DNA from: Burkholderiales bacterium
GTDB taxonomy: Bacteria > Pseudomonadota > Gammaproteobacteria > Burkholderiales > SG8-39
DNA: 5,495 nt
Assembly: GCA_029266935.1 (NCBI GenBank)
Contig: JAQSVY010000135.1
Span: 1 to 5,495 of the forward strand
Direction of reading: 5' to 3'
Shown: one piece after another, positions 1-5,495 of the stretch
Position numbering within the stretch: the stretch's first letter is position 1
Layout: every line of letters begins with the position of its first letter
Notes under the pieces: generated by a model
What the model was told of the DNA's origin: nothing
Seen by the model: the letters and a program-made list of their open reading frames with translations, nothing else
Database searches by the model: none
Made by a program: the position numbers and the translations under genes

Positions 1-581
1 TCTGCCAGGTGCAGGACCTGCGCACCGCCAAGCAGGCGCTGCAAGCGAATCCCGACGTACTGGTGGCGCAGGGCACCGAGGCCGGCGGCCACGCCGGCAG
101 GCGCTCGCTCTTTGCCTTGCTTCCTGCGATCAAGAATATTTCTGGAAATACACCGGTTCTTGCCGCCGGCGGCATCTCCGACCGGCGCGGCGTGCAGGCG
201 GCCATGGCGCTCGGCGCCGAGGGCGCCCTGCTCGGCACGCGCTTCCTCGCCGCCGAGGAATCGCTCGTCCCGCGCGAGGCGAAGCAGCGCGTGGTGGAGG
301 CAAACGGCGATGCGACGCTGCGCACCACCGTGTTCGATATCATCCGCGGCCACGACTGGCCCGACGGCATCACCGCGCGCGCGCTGCGAAATTCGTTCAC
401 CGGTAAGTGGCACGGCAACGAGCAGGCCCTGAAAGAGAGTCTGCCGCAGGAGAAAAAGGCCTATGCGGCAGCGGTGGAGCGACGCGACTTCGACACTGCG
501 CTCGTGTTCGCCGGCGAAGGCATCGACCTCGTCGATGCGGTGCTGCCGGCGGCCGACATCGTAAAGCGGATCGCGCCCTGA
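1..581 (+). CDS. Nitronate monooxygenase-like FMN-dependent enzyme, 3' part (5' end outside window)
   Basis: This is the C-terminal 192 residues of a class I nitronate monooxygenase (2-nitropropane dioxygenase) family protein; the first complete codon is at base 3. The family uses FMN in a TIM barrel to oxidise alkyl nitronates, and some close relatives are NADH:quinone reductases, so the substrate is uncertain. Visible motifs are GTEAGGHAG (residues 24-32 of the visible part, with His30 matching the catalytic-region His of the family), LAAGGISD (53-60) and LGTRF (77-81), the last two forming the FMN phosphate-binding end of the barrel. The later stretch VFDIIRGHDWPDG followed by ALRNSF is also typical. 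Family members are usually about 310-360 residues, so roughly 120-170 residues lie upstream of the window. The GTG at base 9 is internal and is not the start. The stop TGA shares one base with the next gene's ATG (TGATG), which suggests co-translation. The enzyme is presumably cytoplasmic, as no signal or membrane segment is visible here. Confidence 0.9.
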   Translation, partial: CQVQDLRTAKQALQANPDVLVAQGTEAGGHAGRRSLFALLPAIKNISGNTPVLAAGGISDRRGVQAAMALGAEGALLGTRFLAAEESLVPREAKQRVVEANGDATLRTTVFDIIRGHDWPDGITARALRNSFTGKWHGNEQALKESLPQEKKAYAAAVERRDFDTALVFAGEGIDLVDAVLPAADIVKRIAP

Positions 582-2200
582 TGGCCGCGCCCGTGCCACG
601 TCCCGCCGCGACGCTCGCGCTGCTGCGCGACGGCCCCAATGGCCCCGAAGTGCTGATGCTGCAGCGGACCAAGGAAGCGGTGTTCCTCGGCGGCGCCTAT
701 GTCTTCCCCGGCGGTGCGCTCGACGCGGCGGACGCGGCGGCGCGCATTGCGCGCCGCGTGATCGACCCGCCGCCCTCGGATTTGCTGCCTTATTACGTCG
801 CCGCGATCCGCGAGTGCTTCGAGGAGGCCGGCATCCTGCTCGCGTGCGACACGGGCGGCCGCCAGATCGACGCGGCGCACGCCGAGCGCCTCATGCAATA
901 CCGGGACCAGTCTTTCGTCCGCATGCTCGAGGCCGAGGATCTCTACCTGCCCGCCCGCGAGCTTGCGTTCATCGGCCACTGGATCACCGCGCCGGGCCGC
1001 GCGCGGCGCTTCGACGCGCGCTTCTTCCTTGCCGCCGCGCCGCCGGGCCAGCAGGGCAAGCACGACGCGAGCGAAACCGTGCACGACGTCTGGATCACGC
1101 CGCGCGAGGCGCTCGCGCGCGCCGAGCGAGGCGAGATCGAGCTCGTCTTCGCGACAAAGCACACGCTCAACGATTTCAGGAATTTCCATTCGGTCAAGGA
1201 CGCCCTCCTTCACGCCCGCGCCATGCCGGAGGTCGAAGCGAACCGCGCCTGCTGGGCGAAGGGCAAGGACGGGCCGAAGCTCTTCCGCCGCGCCGACCCG
1301 CAGTACTTCGAGATCCACTGGTGCGACCCGGAAGAGACGGGCGAGTCGAGCTACGAGGTCGTGCCCGGCGAGCCGAAACGGCTCGACCGCTGGGTGACGC
1401 GGCTCACCGCGCCCAACCCGGGAATGATGACCGGGCCGGGAACCAACAGCTACCTCGTCGGCGAGGGCAATGTCGCGGTGATCGATCCCGGGCCCGACAT
1501 TGCGTCTCACGTAGAAAGGATACTCGCGGAAGCGAAGGGCCGTTTGCGCTGGATACTCTGTACGCATACGCACCTGGACCATTCGCCTGCGGCCGCGGCG
1601 CTCAAGGCGGCGACCGGCGCGCAGGTGCTCGGACGGCCGGCGCCGAAAGGCCAGGATGCGAGCTTCACGCCGGACCTCGTCGTCGAGAACGGGCAGCGCA
1701 TCGAGCTGAGCGGCTTGACGCTGCGCGCCATCCACACGCCAGGCCATGCCTCGAACCATCTCTGCTATCTGCTCGAGCAGACGAAGATGCTCTTCACCGG
1801 CGACCACGTGATGCAGGGCTCGACGGTGGTGATCAACCCGCCCGACGGCGAGATGCGCGCCTACCTCGCCTCACTCGAGCGGCTGCTCGCCGAGGACATC
1901 GCCATCATCGCGCCCGGCCACGGCTATCTCATCGGCGCGCCGCACAAGGAGCTGCGCAGGCTGATCGCGCACCGCATGGCCCGGGAAGCGAAGGTGATTG
2001 CCAGCCTGAGAAAGTTCGGAACCGCTTCGCTCGAAGACCTCCTTCCGCTGGTCTACGACGATGTGCCGCCGCGCGTGCATCGGGTAGCGGCGCGCTCGCT
2101 CACCGCGCACCTGCAGAAGCTGGTGATGGAAGGAACGGTGCGGCCCTCTGGCGGGCGGTTCGCGCTGGTACAATCGCCATCCGAGAGGGGCGTGCCATGA
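581..2200 (+). CDS. Bifunctional Nudix hydrolase / metallo-beta-lactamase-fold (LACTB2-like) protein
   Basis: A 539-residue, two-domain predicted hydrolase. Residues about 8-210 are a Nudix domain: LLRDGPNGPEVLMLQRT, then VFPGG (41-45), then RECFEEAGI (77-85), which fits the RExxEExGU half of the Nudix box. The box is stretched: 31 residues separate Gly45 from Arg77 where the canonical motif has 12. Such insertion is known in the NUDT19/RP2 type, some of which cleave CoA or nucleotide diphosphates. Residues about 270-460 are a metallo-beta-lactamase domain with HTHLDH (His329, His331, Asp333, His334), His389 in HTPGHA, Asp408 in FTGDH and His447 in APGHG, so all seven two-metal ligands are present. 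Residues about 465-525 look like the winged-helix tail of LACTB2, an endoribonuclease family. I chose ATG 581 because it overlaps the upstream stop and immediately precedes the domain; a longer reading back to 407 would run inside the preceding gene. Substrates are unknown; both active sites look intact. The stop overlaps an ATG at 2197. Confidence 0.9.
   Translation: MAAPVPRPAATLALLRDGPNGPEVLMLQRTKEAVFLGGAYVFPGGALDAADAAARIARRVIDPPPSDLLPYYVAAIRECFEEAGILLACDTGGRQIDAAHAERLMQYRDQSFVRMLEAEDLYLPARELAFIGHWITAPGRARRFDARFFLAAAPPGQQGKHDASETVHDVWITPREALARAERGEIELVFATKHTLNDFRNFHSVKDALLHARAMPEVEANRACWAKGKDGPKLFRRADPQYFEIHWCDPEETGESSYEVVPGEPKRLDRWVTRLTAPNPGMMTGPGTNSYLVGEGNVAVIDPGPDIASHVERILAEAKGRLRWILCTHTHLDHSPAAAALKAATGAQVLGRPAPKGQDASFTPDLVVENGQRIELSGLTLRAIHTPGHASNHLCYLLEQTKMLFTGDHVMQGSTVVINPPDGEMRAYLASLERLLAEDIAIIAPGHGYLIGAPHKELRRLIAHRMAREAKVIASLRKFGTASLEDLLPLVYDDVPPRVHRVAARSLTAHLQKLVMEGTVRPSGGRFALVQSPSERGVP
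2166..2174 (+). promoter_or_regulatory. Candidate extended -10 promoter upstream of the glutathione reductase
   Basis: TGG followed by TACAAT matches an extended -10 element: TG one base before a hexamer matching five of six consensus positions. No convincing -35 hexamer lies 16-18 bases upstream (the stretch reads CCTCTGGC), as can occur with extended -10 promoters. Transcription would begin near 2180-2182, just ahead of a GAGAGGGG ribosome-binding site. The element sits inside the end of the Nudix/MBL gene, so it would be an internal operon promoter. It is a motif match only. Confidence 0.35.
2183..2190 (+). promoter_or_regulatory. Shine-Dalgarno sequence for ATG 2197
   Basis: GAGAGGGG lies six bases before ATG 2197 and is the best ribosome-binding site in the window. 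It matters because that ATG opens only a 21-codon frame and is out of frame with the glutathione reductase that follows. Strong initiation signals placed there suggest that the ATG is, or recently was, a real start. Confidence 0.5.
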
Positions 2201-2262
2201 GCGACACCGTAAAGACCGTGAGGCTCGGCTCGAGCGGGTGGAGCTCAACCTCCCGAACCTGA
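2197..2262 (+). other. Short ORF (21 codons plus stop): leader peptide or frame-broken gene start
   Basis: The ATG overlaps the preceding stop (ATGA) and has a strong Shine-Dalgarno at 2183-2190, but the frame ends at TGA 2260-2262 after 21 residues beginning MSDTVKTVRL. The stop lies 13 bases before the proposed CTG start of the glutathione reductase, so a coupled leader peptide is possible. The alternative is a broken start: the pentamer repeat at 2222-2231 lies in codons 9-12, and changing its copy number moves the reading into either other frame. With one copy the product would be a 34-residue peptide ending at 2306; with three copies it would run into the glutathione reductase with about 28 extra residues. 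I do not recognise the peptide. It may equally be a genuine mutation, a sequencing or assembly error, or a chance ORF. Confidence 0.35.
2222..2231 (+). repeat. GGCTC pentanucleotide tandem repeat, two copies
   Basis: GGCTCGGCTC is a perfect two-copy tandem pentamer inside the short ORF that starts at 2197. Because five is not a multiple of three, each gain or loss of a unit changes which downstream frame is joined to that ATG. Two copies are far fewer than in typical phase-variable repeats, so this may be only a small duplication or chance in GC-rich sequence. Confidence 0.5.
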
Positions 2263-2275
2263 AGCAAGAAGAACC

Positions 2276-3628
2276 CTGGACCACGACTTCGACCTCTTCA
2301 CCATAGGAGGCGGATCGGGCGGCGTACGCGCGAGCCGCGTCTCCGCCGGGTACGGCGTGCGCGTCGCCATCGCCGAGCCGGGCCGTTTCGGCGGCACCTG
2401 CGTCAACGTTGGCTGCATCCCGAAGAAGCTGTTCTCCTACGCGGCGCACTGGCGGGAAGATTTCGACATCGCGGCGGCGTACGGCTGGAGCGTCGGCGAG
2501 CCGCGCTTCGACTGGAAGACGCTGGTCGCCAACAAGGACCGCGAGATCGCGCGGCTGAACGGCGTCTACGAGAGCGTGCTCGTCAACGCAGGCGTGCATA
2601 TCTTCCGTGAACGGGCGACGGTCGCTGGACCTCACGAGATCGCGATCTCAGGAAAGATTTTCACGGCAAAGCATATCCTCGTCGCCACCGGCTCGTGGCC
2701 GCAGGTGCCGCAGATTCCGGGCGGCGAGCTCGCCATCACCTCCAACGAGGCGTTCAGCCTGGAGCGCCTGCCGCGGCGCGCGCTCGTGGTCGGGGGCGGT
2801 TACATCGCGCTCGAGTTCGCCTCGATCTTCCACGGCCTCGGCGTCGAGACGACGCTTTCGTACCGCGGCACGCGGCTGCTGCGCGGCTTCGACATGGAGC
2901 TCGGCACGCGCATGGCCGAGGAGATGCGTGAAAAGGGCCTGGCCATCCATTTCGGCGCCGAGCCGGCATCGCTTACGAAAAGCGCCGGCGGCATCGCCGC
3001 GACCTTCGGCGACGGCTCGCGCCAGGAGGCCGACCTCGTCATGTTCGCCACCGGCCGCAAGCCGAACAGTGCCGGCATCGGCCTGGAGGCCGCGGGGGTG
3101 AAGCTCGGCCCCGACGGGGCGGTGCTGGTCGATCGGTTTTCGAGGACCAGCGTCGAGTCGATCCACGCCATCGGCGACGTCACCAACCGCATCAACCTCA
3201 CCCCGGTCGCCACGGCCGAGGCGATGTGGCTTGGCGGAACCCTTTTCGGCGGTGCAGCAACGCCCGTCGACCACGAGAACGTGCCCACCGCGGTGTTCGC
3301 CAACCCCAACCTCGCCACCGTGGGCCTCTCGGAGGAGCGCGCGCGCGAGCGCTTCGGCGACGTGGATGTGTACAAATCCTCCTTCCGGGGGCTTAAGCTC
3401 ACGCTTACCGAGAAGAAGGAGCGCACGTTCATGAAGCTCGTCGTTGAGCGCGCCGGACAGCGCGTGGTGGGCGCGCACATGATCGGCCCGGAGGCGGGCG
3501 AGATCATCCAGGGCGTCGCCATCGCCGTGAAGCTCGGCGCCACCAAGGCGCAGTTCGACGCCACCATCGGCATCCATCCGACCGCCGCCGAGGAGTTCGT
3601 CACCCTGCGCGGAAAGGCCGCCGGATGA
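2276..3628 (+). CDS. gor: Glutathione-disulfide reductase (NADPH), probable CTG start
   Basis: A flavoprotein that reduces glutathione disulfide with NADPH in the cytoplasm. From CTG 2276 the product is 450 residues, the length of E. coli Gor. In order: GGGSGG (11-16) binds the FAD ADP moiety; GGTCVNVGCIPKK (39-51) carries the redox pair Cys42/Cys47; ATGS (137-140); GGGYIALE (173-180) starts the NADPH-binding fold, followed by Arg197 and Arg203, matching the arginines that select NADPH over NADH; HAIGDV (297-302) is the second FAD contact; HPTAAEE has His434 and Glu439, the catalytic acid-base pair. The arginines and C-terminal motif favour glutathione reductase over lipoamide dehydrogenase or mercuric reductase. 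The start is the odd point: from 2222 the frame is open but has no ATG, GTG or TTG before GTG 2357, which would remove the FAD motif. CTG 2276 gives MDHDFDLFTIGG, the usual family N-terminus, with only a weak AAGAAG before it. The 3' end overlaps the next gene by four bases. Confidence 0.92.
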   Translation: MDHDFDLFTIGGGSGGVRASRVSAGYGVRVAIAEPGRFGGTCVNVGCIPKKLFSYAAHWREDFDIAAAYGWSVGEPRFDWKTLVANKDREIARLNGVYESVLVNAGVHIFRERATVAGPHEIAISGKIFTAKHILVATGSWPQVPQIPGGELAITSNEAFSLERLPRRALVVGGGYIALEFASIFHGLGVETTLSYRGTRLLRGFDMELGTRMAEEMREKGLAIHFGAEPASLTKSAGGIAATFGDGSRQEADLVMFATGRKPNSAGIGLEAAGVKLGPDGAVLVDRFSRTSVESIHAIGDVTNRINLTPVATAEAMWLGGTLFGGAATPVDHENVPTAVFANPNLATVGLSEERARERFGDVDVYKSSFRGLKLTLTEKKERTFMKLVVERAGQRVVGAHMIGPEAGEIIQGVAIAVKLGATKAQFDATIGIHPTAAEEFVTLRGKAAG

Positions 3629-4833
3629 TCATCGAGGCGCAGATCGAGAAGGCGATCGATGGGCTGCGCGCCCACGGGCTGCCGCTCGCCATCGAGCTGT
3701 GGAACGGCAAGCGCTACCAGCTCTCGGGCGAGACGCCGGTGACGCTGCGCATCCCGGGCGCCGGCGCCCTCAAGTACTTCATCGGCGCCGACCTCGCCAA
3801 GCTCGGCGAGGCGTACGTCGAAGGCCACATCGACGTGGAAGGCCCGATCCGCGAGGTGCTGCGCGCCGCGGAGGGCCTGTCGCGCTTCCTGGGCGGCGAC
3901 AAGAAAGGGCGCCGTCCGGGCCTGCTCAACCTGCACACCAGGTCCCGCGACGCGAAGGCGATCCAGTACCACTACGACGTCTCGAACGAGTTCTACGCGC
4001 TTTTCCTCGATCGCGAGATGGTCTACTCGTGCGCCTACTTCAAGACCGGCGACGAGGACATCCACACCGCGCAGGCGCAGAAGCTCGACCACATCTGCCG
4101 CAAGCTGCGCCTGGAGCCGGGTGACCGCTTCCTCGACATCGGCTGTGGCTGGGGGGCGCTGGTGCGTTGGGCGGCAAAGCACTACGGGGTCGATGCCACC
4201 GGCATCACGCTCTCGCGCAACCAGCACAAGCTCGCGAACGAGCGCATCGCCGCCGAAGGGCTCTCCGAGCGCTGCCGCGTGCTGCTGCAGGATTACCGCG
4301 ATGTCCCCGGCGAGGCGGTCTACGACAAGATTTCCTCGGTCGGCATGTTCGAGCACGTCGGCCTGAAGAACCTGCCGGTGTACTTCGGCGCCATCTACCG
4401 CCTGCTCAAGGACGGCGGCATCGCCATGAACCACGGCATCACCGCCATCGACCCCGACAGCCGGGCGGTAGGGCTGGGCGGCGGGGACTTCATCGGCAAG
4501 TACGTCTTCCCGCACGGGGAGCTGCCGCACCTCTCGCTCGCGCTGCGCGGGATGTCGGCCGCCGGCCTCGAAGTGATGGACGTCGAGACGCTGCGGCTGC
4601 ATTACGCGAAGACCCTCTGGCACTGGTCGGCGCGCCTCGAGGCGAAGCTCGAGGCGGCGCGCCGGCACACCGAGGAGAAACGCGTGCGCATCTGGCGCAC
4701 CTACCTCGCCGGCTGCGCGCATGCCTTCGAGAAGCGCTGGGTGACGATCCAGCAGGTGATCGTGACGAAGACCGCCGATCCGCGCGCGAATCCGCTGCCA
4801 TGGACGCGCGAGCACCTCTATAAGAAGCAGTGA
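3625..4833 (+). CDS. cfa: Cyclopropane-fatty-acyl-phospholipid synthase (SAM-dependent)
   Basis: This enzyme adds a methylene group from S-adenosylmethionine across the double bond of unsaturated acyl chains in membrane phospholipids, giving cyclopropane rings that help in acid, oxidative and stationary-phase stress. The 402-residue length fits the family (E. coli Cfa is 382). Residues 1-105 form the N-terminal lipid-binding domain. Then come HYDVSNEFYALFLD (116-129), YSCAYF (134-139), the SAM motif LDIGCGWG (170-177), GITLS (193-197) and MFEHVG (241-246). The residues corresponding to the E. coli bicarbonate-binding active site appear kept: Cys136, Glu243, His270, Ile272 and Tyr327. No membrane segment is seen, and the enzyme is expected to be peripheral at the inner membrane. 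ATG 3625 overlaps the preceding stop (ATGA), and GGAAAGG at 3611-3617 is a suitable ribosome-binding site seven bases away. The last bases overlap the next start as GTGA. The neighbouring glutathione reductase suggests a shared stress role, by inference. Confidence 0.94.
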   Translation: MIIEAQIEKAIDGLRAHGLPLAIELWNGKRYQLSGETPVTLRIPGAGALKYFIGADLAKLGEAYVEGHIDVEGPIREVLRAAEGLSRFLGGDKKGRRPGLLNLHTRSRDAKAIQYHYDVSNEFYALFLDREMVYSCAYFKTGDEDIHTAQAQKLDHICRKLRLEPGDRFLDIGCGWGALVRWAAKHYGVDATGITLSRNQHKLANERIAAEGLSERCRVLLQDYRDVPGEAVYDKISSVGMFEHVGLKNLPVYFGAIYRLLKDGGIAMNHGITAIDPDSRAVGLGGGDFIGKYVFPHGELPHLSLALRGMSAAGLEVMDVETLRLHYAKTLWHWSARLEAKLEAARRHTEEKRVRIWRTYLAGCAHAFEKRWVTIQQVIVTKTADPRANPLPWTREHLYKKQ

Positions 4834-5495
4834 AAAGACTCATCCTCTGCTGCGACGGCACCTGGAACAGTGCCGACCAGGAGAGAAACGGCACCCCCTG
4901 CCCCACCAACGTCGTCAAGCTCGGCTACCGCGTGGCGAAGCGCGACGGCGACATCCCGCAGCTCATCTACTACGACCAGGGCGTGGGCACCGGCAACACG
5001 CTCGACCGGGCGAGCGGCGGCGCCTTCGGCGATGGACTGGAAGAGAACATCCACGACGCCTACCGCTTCCTCGTCGCCAACTACGAGCCGGGCGACGAGC
5101 TCTACCTCTTCGGCTTCAGCCGCGGCGCGTTCACGGTGCGCAGCATCGGCGGCATGATCCGCAAGTGCGGCATCCTCGAGCGACCGATGCAGTTCAGGAA
5201 AAGCTGTTCTCTCATTCATGAAGAACCCATTCCGATACGGATGATCGGTGTCTGGGACACCGTCGGCTCGCTCGGCATCCCGCTGCGCGGCCTGCGCTGG
5301 CTGACGCGCCGCGAGCACCAGTTCCACGACACCGAGCTCTCGGGCAGCGTGCAGGTCGCCTGCCACGCGCTCGCCATCGACGAGCGGCGCGCGCCCTTCG
5401 CGCCGACGCTGTGGGACTACAAGCCCAAGCCCGGCCAGCAGGTCGAGCAGGTGTGGTTCTGCGGCGCGCACAGCGACGTCGGCGGCGGCTACGCC
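4830..5495 (+). CDS. DUF2235 alpha/beta-hydrolase-like protein, 5' part (3' end outside window)
   Basis: The frame is open from GTG 4830 to the right edge, giving 222 residues. It starts KRLILCCDGTWN, the family's typical opening, and contains GFSRGAF (95-101), a GxSxG nucleophile elbow with Ser97; GVWDTVGSLGIP (140-151), where Asp143 is a candidate triad acid; and GAHSDVGGGY (212-221), whose His214 region is conserved. DUF2235 includes the Tle1 type VI secretion phospholipase effectors, but most chromosomal members are uncharacterised, and no secretion genes are visible here, so a lipase or esterase role is possible and unproven. GTG is chosen because it overlaps the cfa stop and exactly precedes the conserved N-terminus; no ATG is in frame before residue 109. 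The ribosome-binding site is weak (AAGAAG), so coupling with cfa is likely. The segment between GILERPM (114-120) and FRKS (122-125) seems about 25-30 residues shorter than I recall for the family, and this local stretch is AT-richer than its surroundings. No signal peptide is visible. Confidence 0.88.
   Translation, partial: MKRLILCCDGTWNSADQERNGTPCPTNVVKLGYRVAKRDGDIPQLIYYDQGVGTGNTLDRASGGAFGDGLEENIHDAYRFLVANYEPGDELYLFGFSRGAFTVRSIGGMIRKCGILERPMQFRKSCSLIHEEPIPIRMIGVWDTVGSLGIPLRGLRWLTRREHQFHDTELSGSVQVACHALAIDERRAPFAPTLWDYKPKPGQQVEQVWFCGAHSDVGGGYA

Noticed and set aside
407..580. Upstream extension of the Nudix/MBL frame to ATG 407
   Set aside because: The extra 58 residues are Arg- and Gly-rich and lie within the FMN enzyme gene in another frame; ATG 581 overlaps the stop and directly precedes the Nudix domain.
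461..1807. Minus-strand ORF of 448 codons opposite the Nudix/MBL gene
   Set aside because: The sense strand encodes complete Nudix and MBL motifs here; the antisense product is low-complexity and Arg-rich.
814..2262. Long + strand ORF of 482 codons in the frame that ends with the short ORF
   Set aside because: It overlaps the Nudix/MBL gene in a second frame and its product is Arg/Ala-rich without motifs. Only its last 22 codons, after ATG 2197, merit discussion.
3125..3150. Inverted repeat CTGGTC / GACCAG inside gor
   Set aside because: It has only a six-base stem with a 14-base loop that does not pair further and no T-run, and it sits in conserved coding sequence, so it is neither a terminator nor a convincing operator.
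2357..3628. GTG 2357 as the start of glutathione reductase
   Set aside because: It would remove the first 27 residues including the GGGSGG FAD-binding motif, while the upstream in-frame codons clearly encode that motif.
2800..4815. Long minus-strand ORF of 671 codons spanning the end of gor and cfa
   Set aside because: It is antisense to two genes whose motifs are unmistakable, and its translation is rich in Arg, Ala and Val without any recognisable domain. In high-GC DNA such open antisense frames are expected.
4818..5471. Minus-strand ORF of 217 codons opposite the DUF2235 gene
   Set aside because: The + strand frame from GTG 4830 contains CDGTWN, GFSRGAF and GVWDTVG motifs and stays open to the window edge, so the antisense frame is a shadow.

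Overview
The window is a high-GC stretch (roughly two thirds G+C by eye) with the compact gene spacing of a Pseudomonadota chromosome. The glutathione reductase, the SAM-dependent cyclopropane fatty acid synthase, the Nudix/metallo-beta-lactamase fusion and the DUF2235 protein together suggest a betaproteobacterium or a close relative. That placement is inferred from gene content and not from a marker gene. No RNA gene, CRISPR array, insertion sequence or terminator is visible, and no gene-free stretch exceeds 80 bases.

Layout, all on the + strand: (1) the last 192 residues of a nitronate monooxygenase-like FMN enzyme, cut by the left edge, ending at 581; (2) a 539-residue fusion of a NUDT19-like Nudix domain and a LACTB2-like metallo-beta-lactamase domain, 581-2200; (3) a short junction at 2197-2275 holding a well-formed start signal that leads only to a 21-codon ORF and contains a GGCTC tandem repeat; (4) a 450-residue glutathione reductase, 2276-3628, with no ATG, GTG or TTG at its expected start; (5) a 402-residue cyclopropane-fatty-acyl-phospholipid synthase, 3625-4833; (6) the first 222 residues of a DUF2235 alpha/beta-hydrolase-like protein, 4830 to the right edge.

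Four junctions are stop/start overlaps (TGATG at 579-583, ATGA at 2197-2200, ATGA at 3625-3628, GTGA at 4830-4833), so the block is probably an operon with translational coupling. An extended -10 promoter candidate (TGG then TACAAT, 2166-2174) inside the end of the Nudix/MBL gene could give the glutathione reductase part its own transcript. A common theme would be stress maintenance: oxidation of toxic nitronates or quinone reduction, nucleotide/CoA clean-up, glutathione recycling, and membrane lipid modification. That theme is inference; each enzyme family is recognised on its own motifs.

The points most worth a second look are the gor start region, the two-domain hydrolase, and an apparently shortened segment in the DUF2235 protein. 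I see no clearly new multi-gene system.
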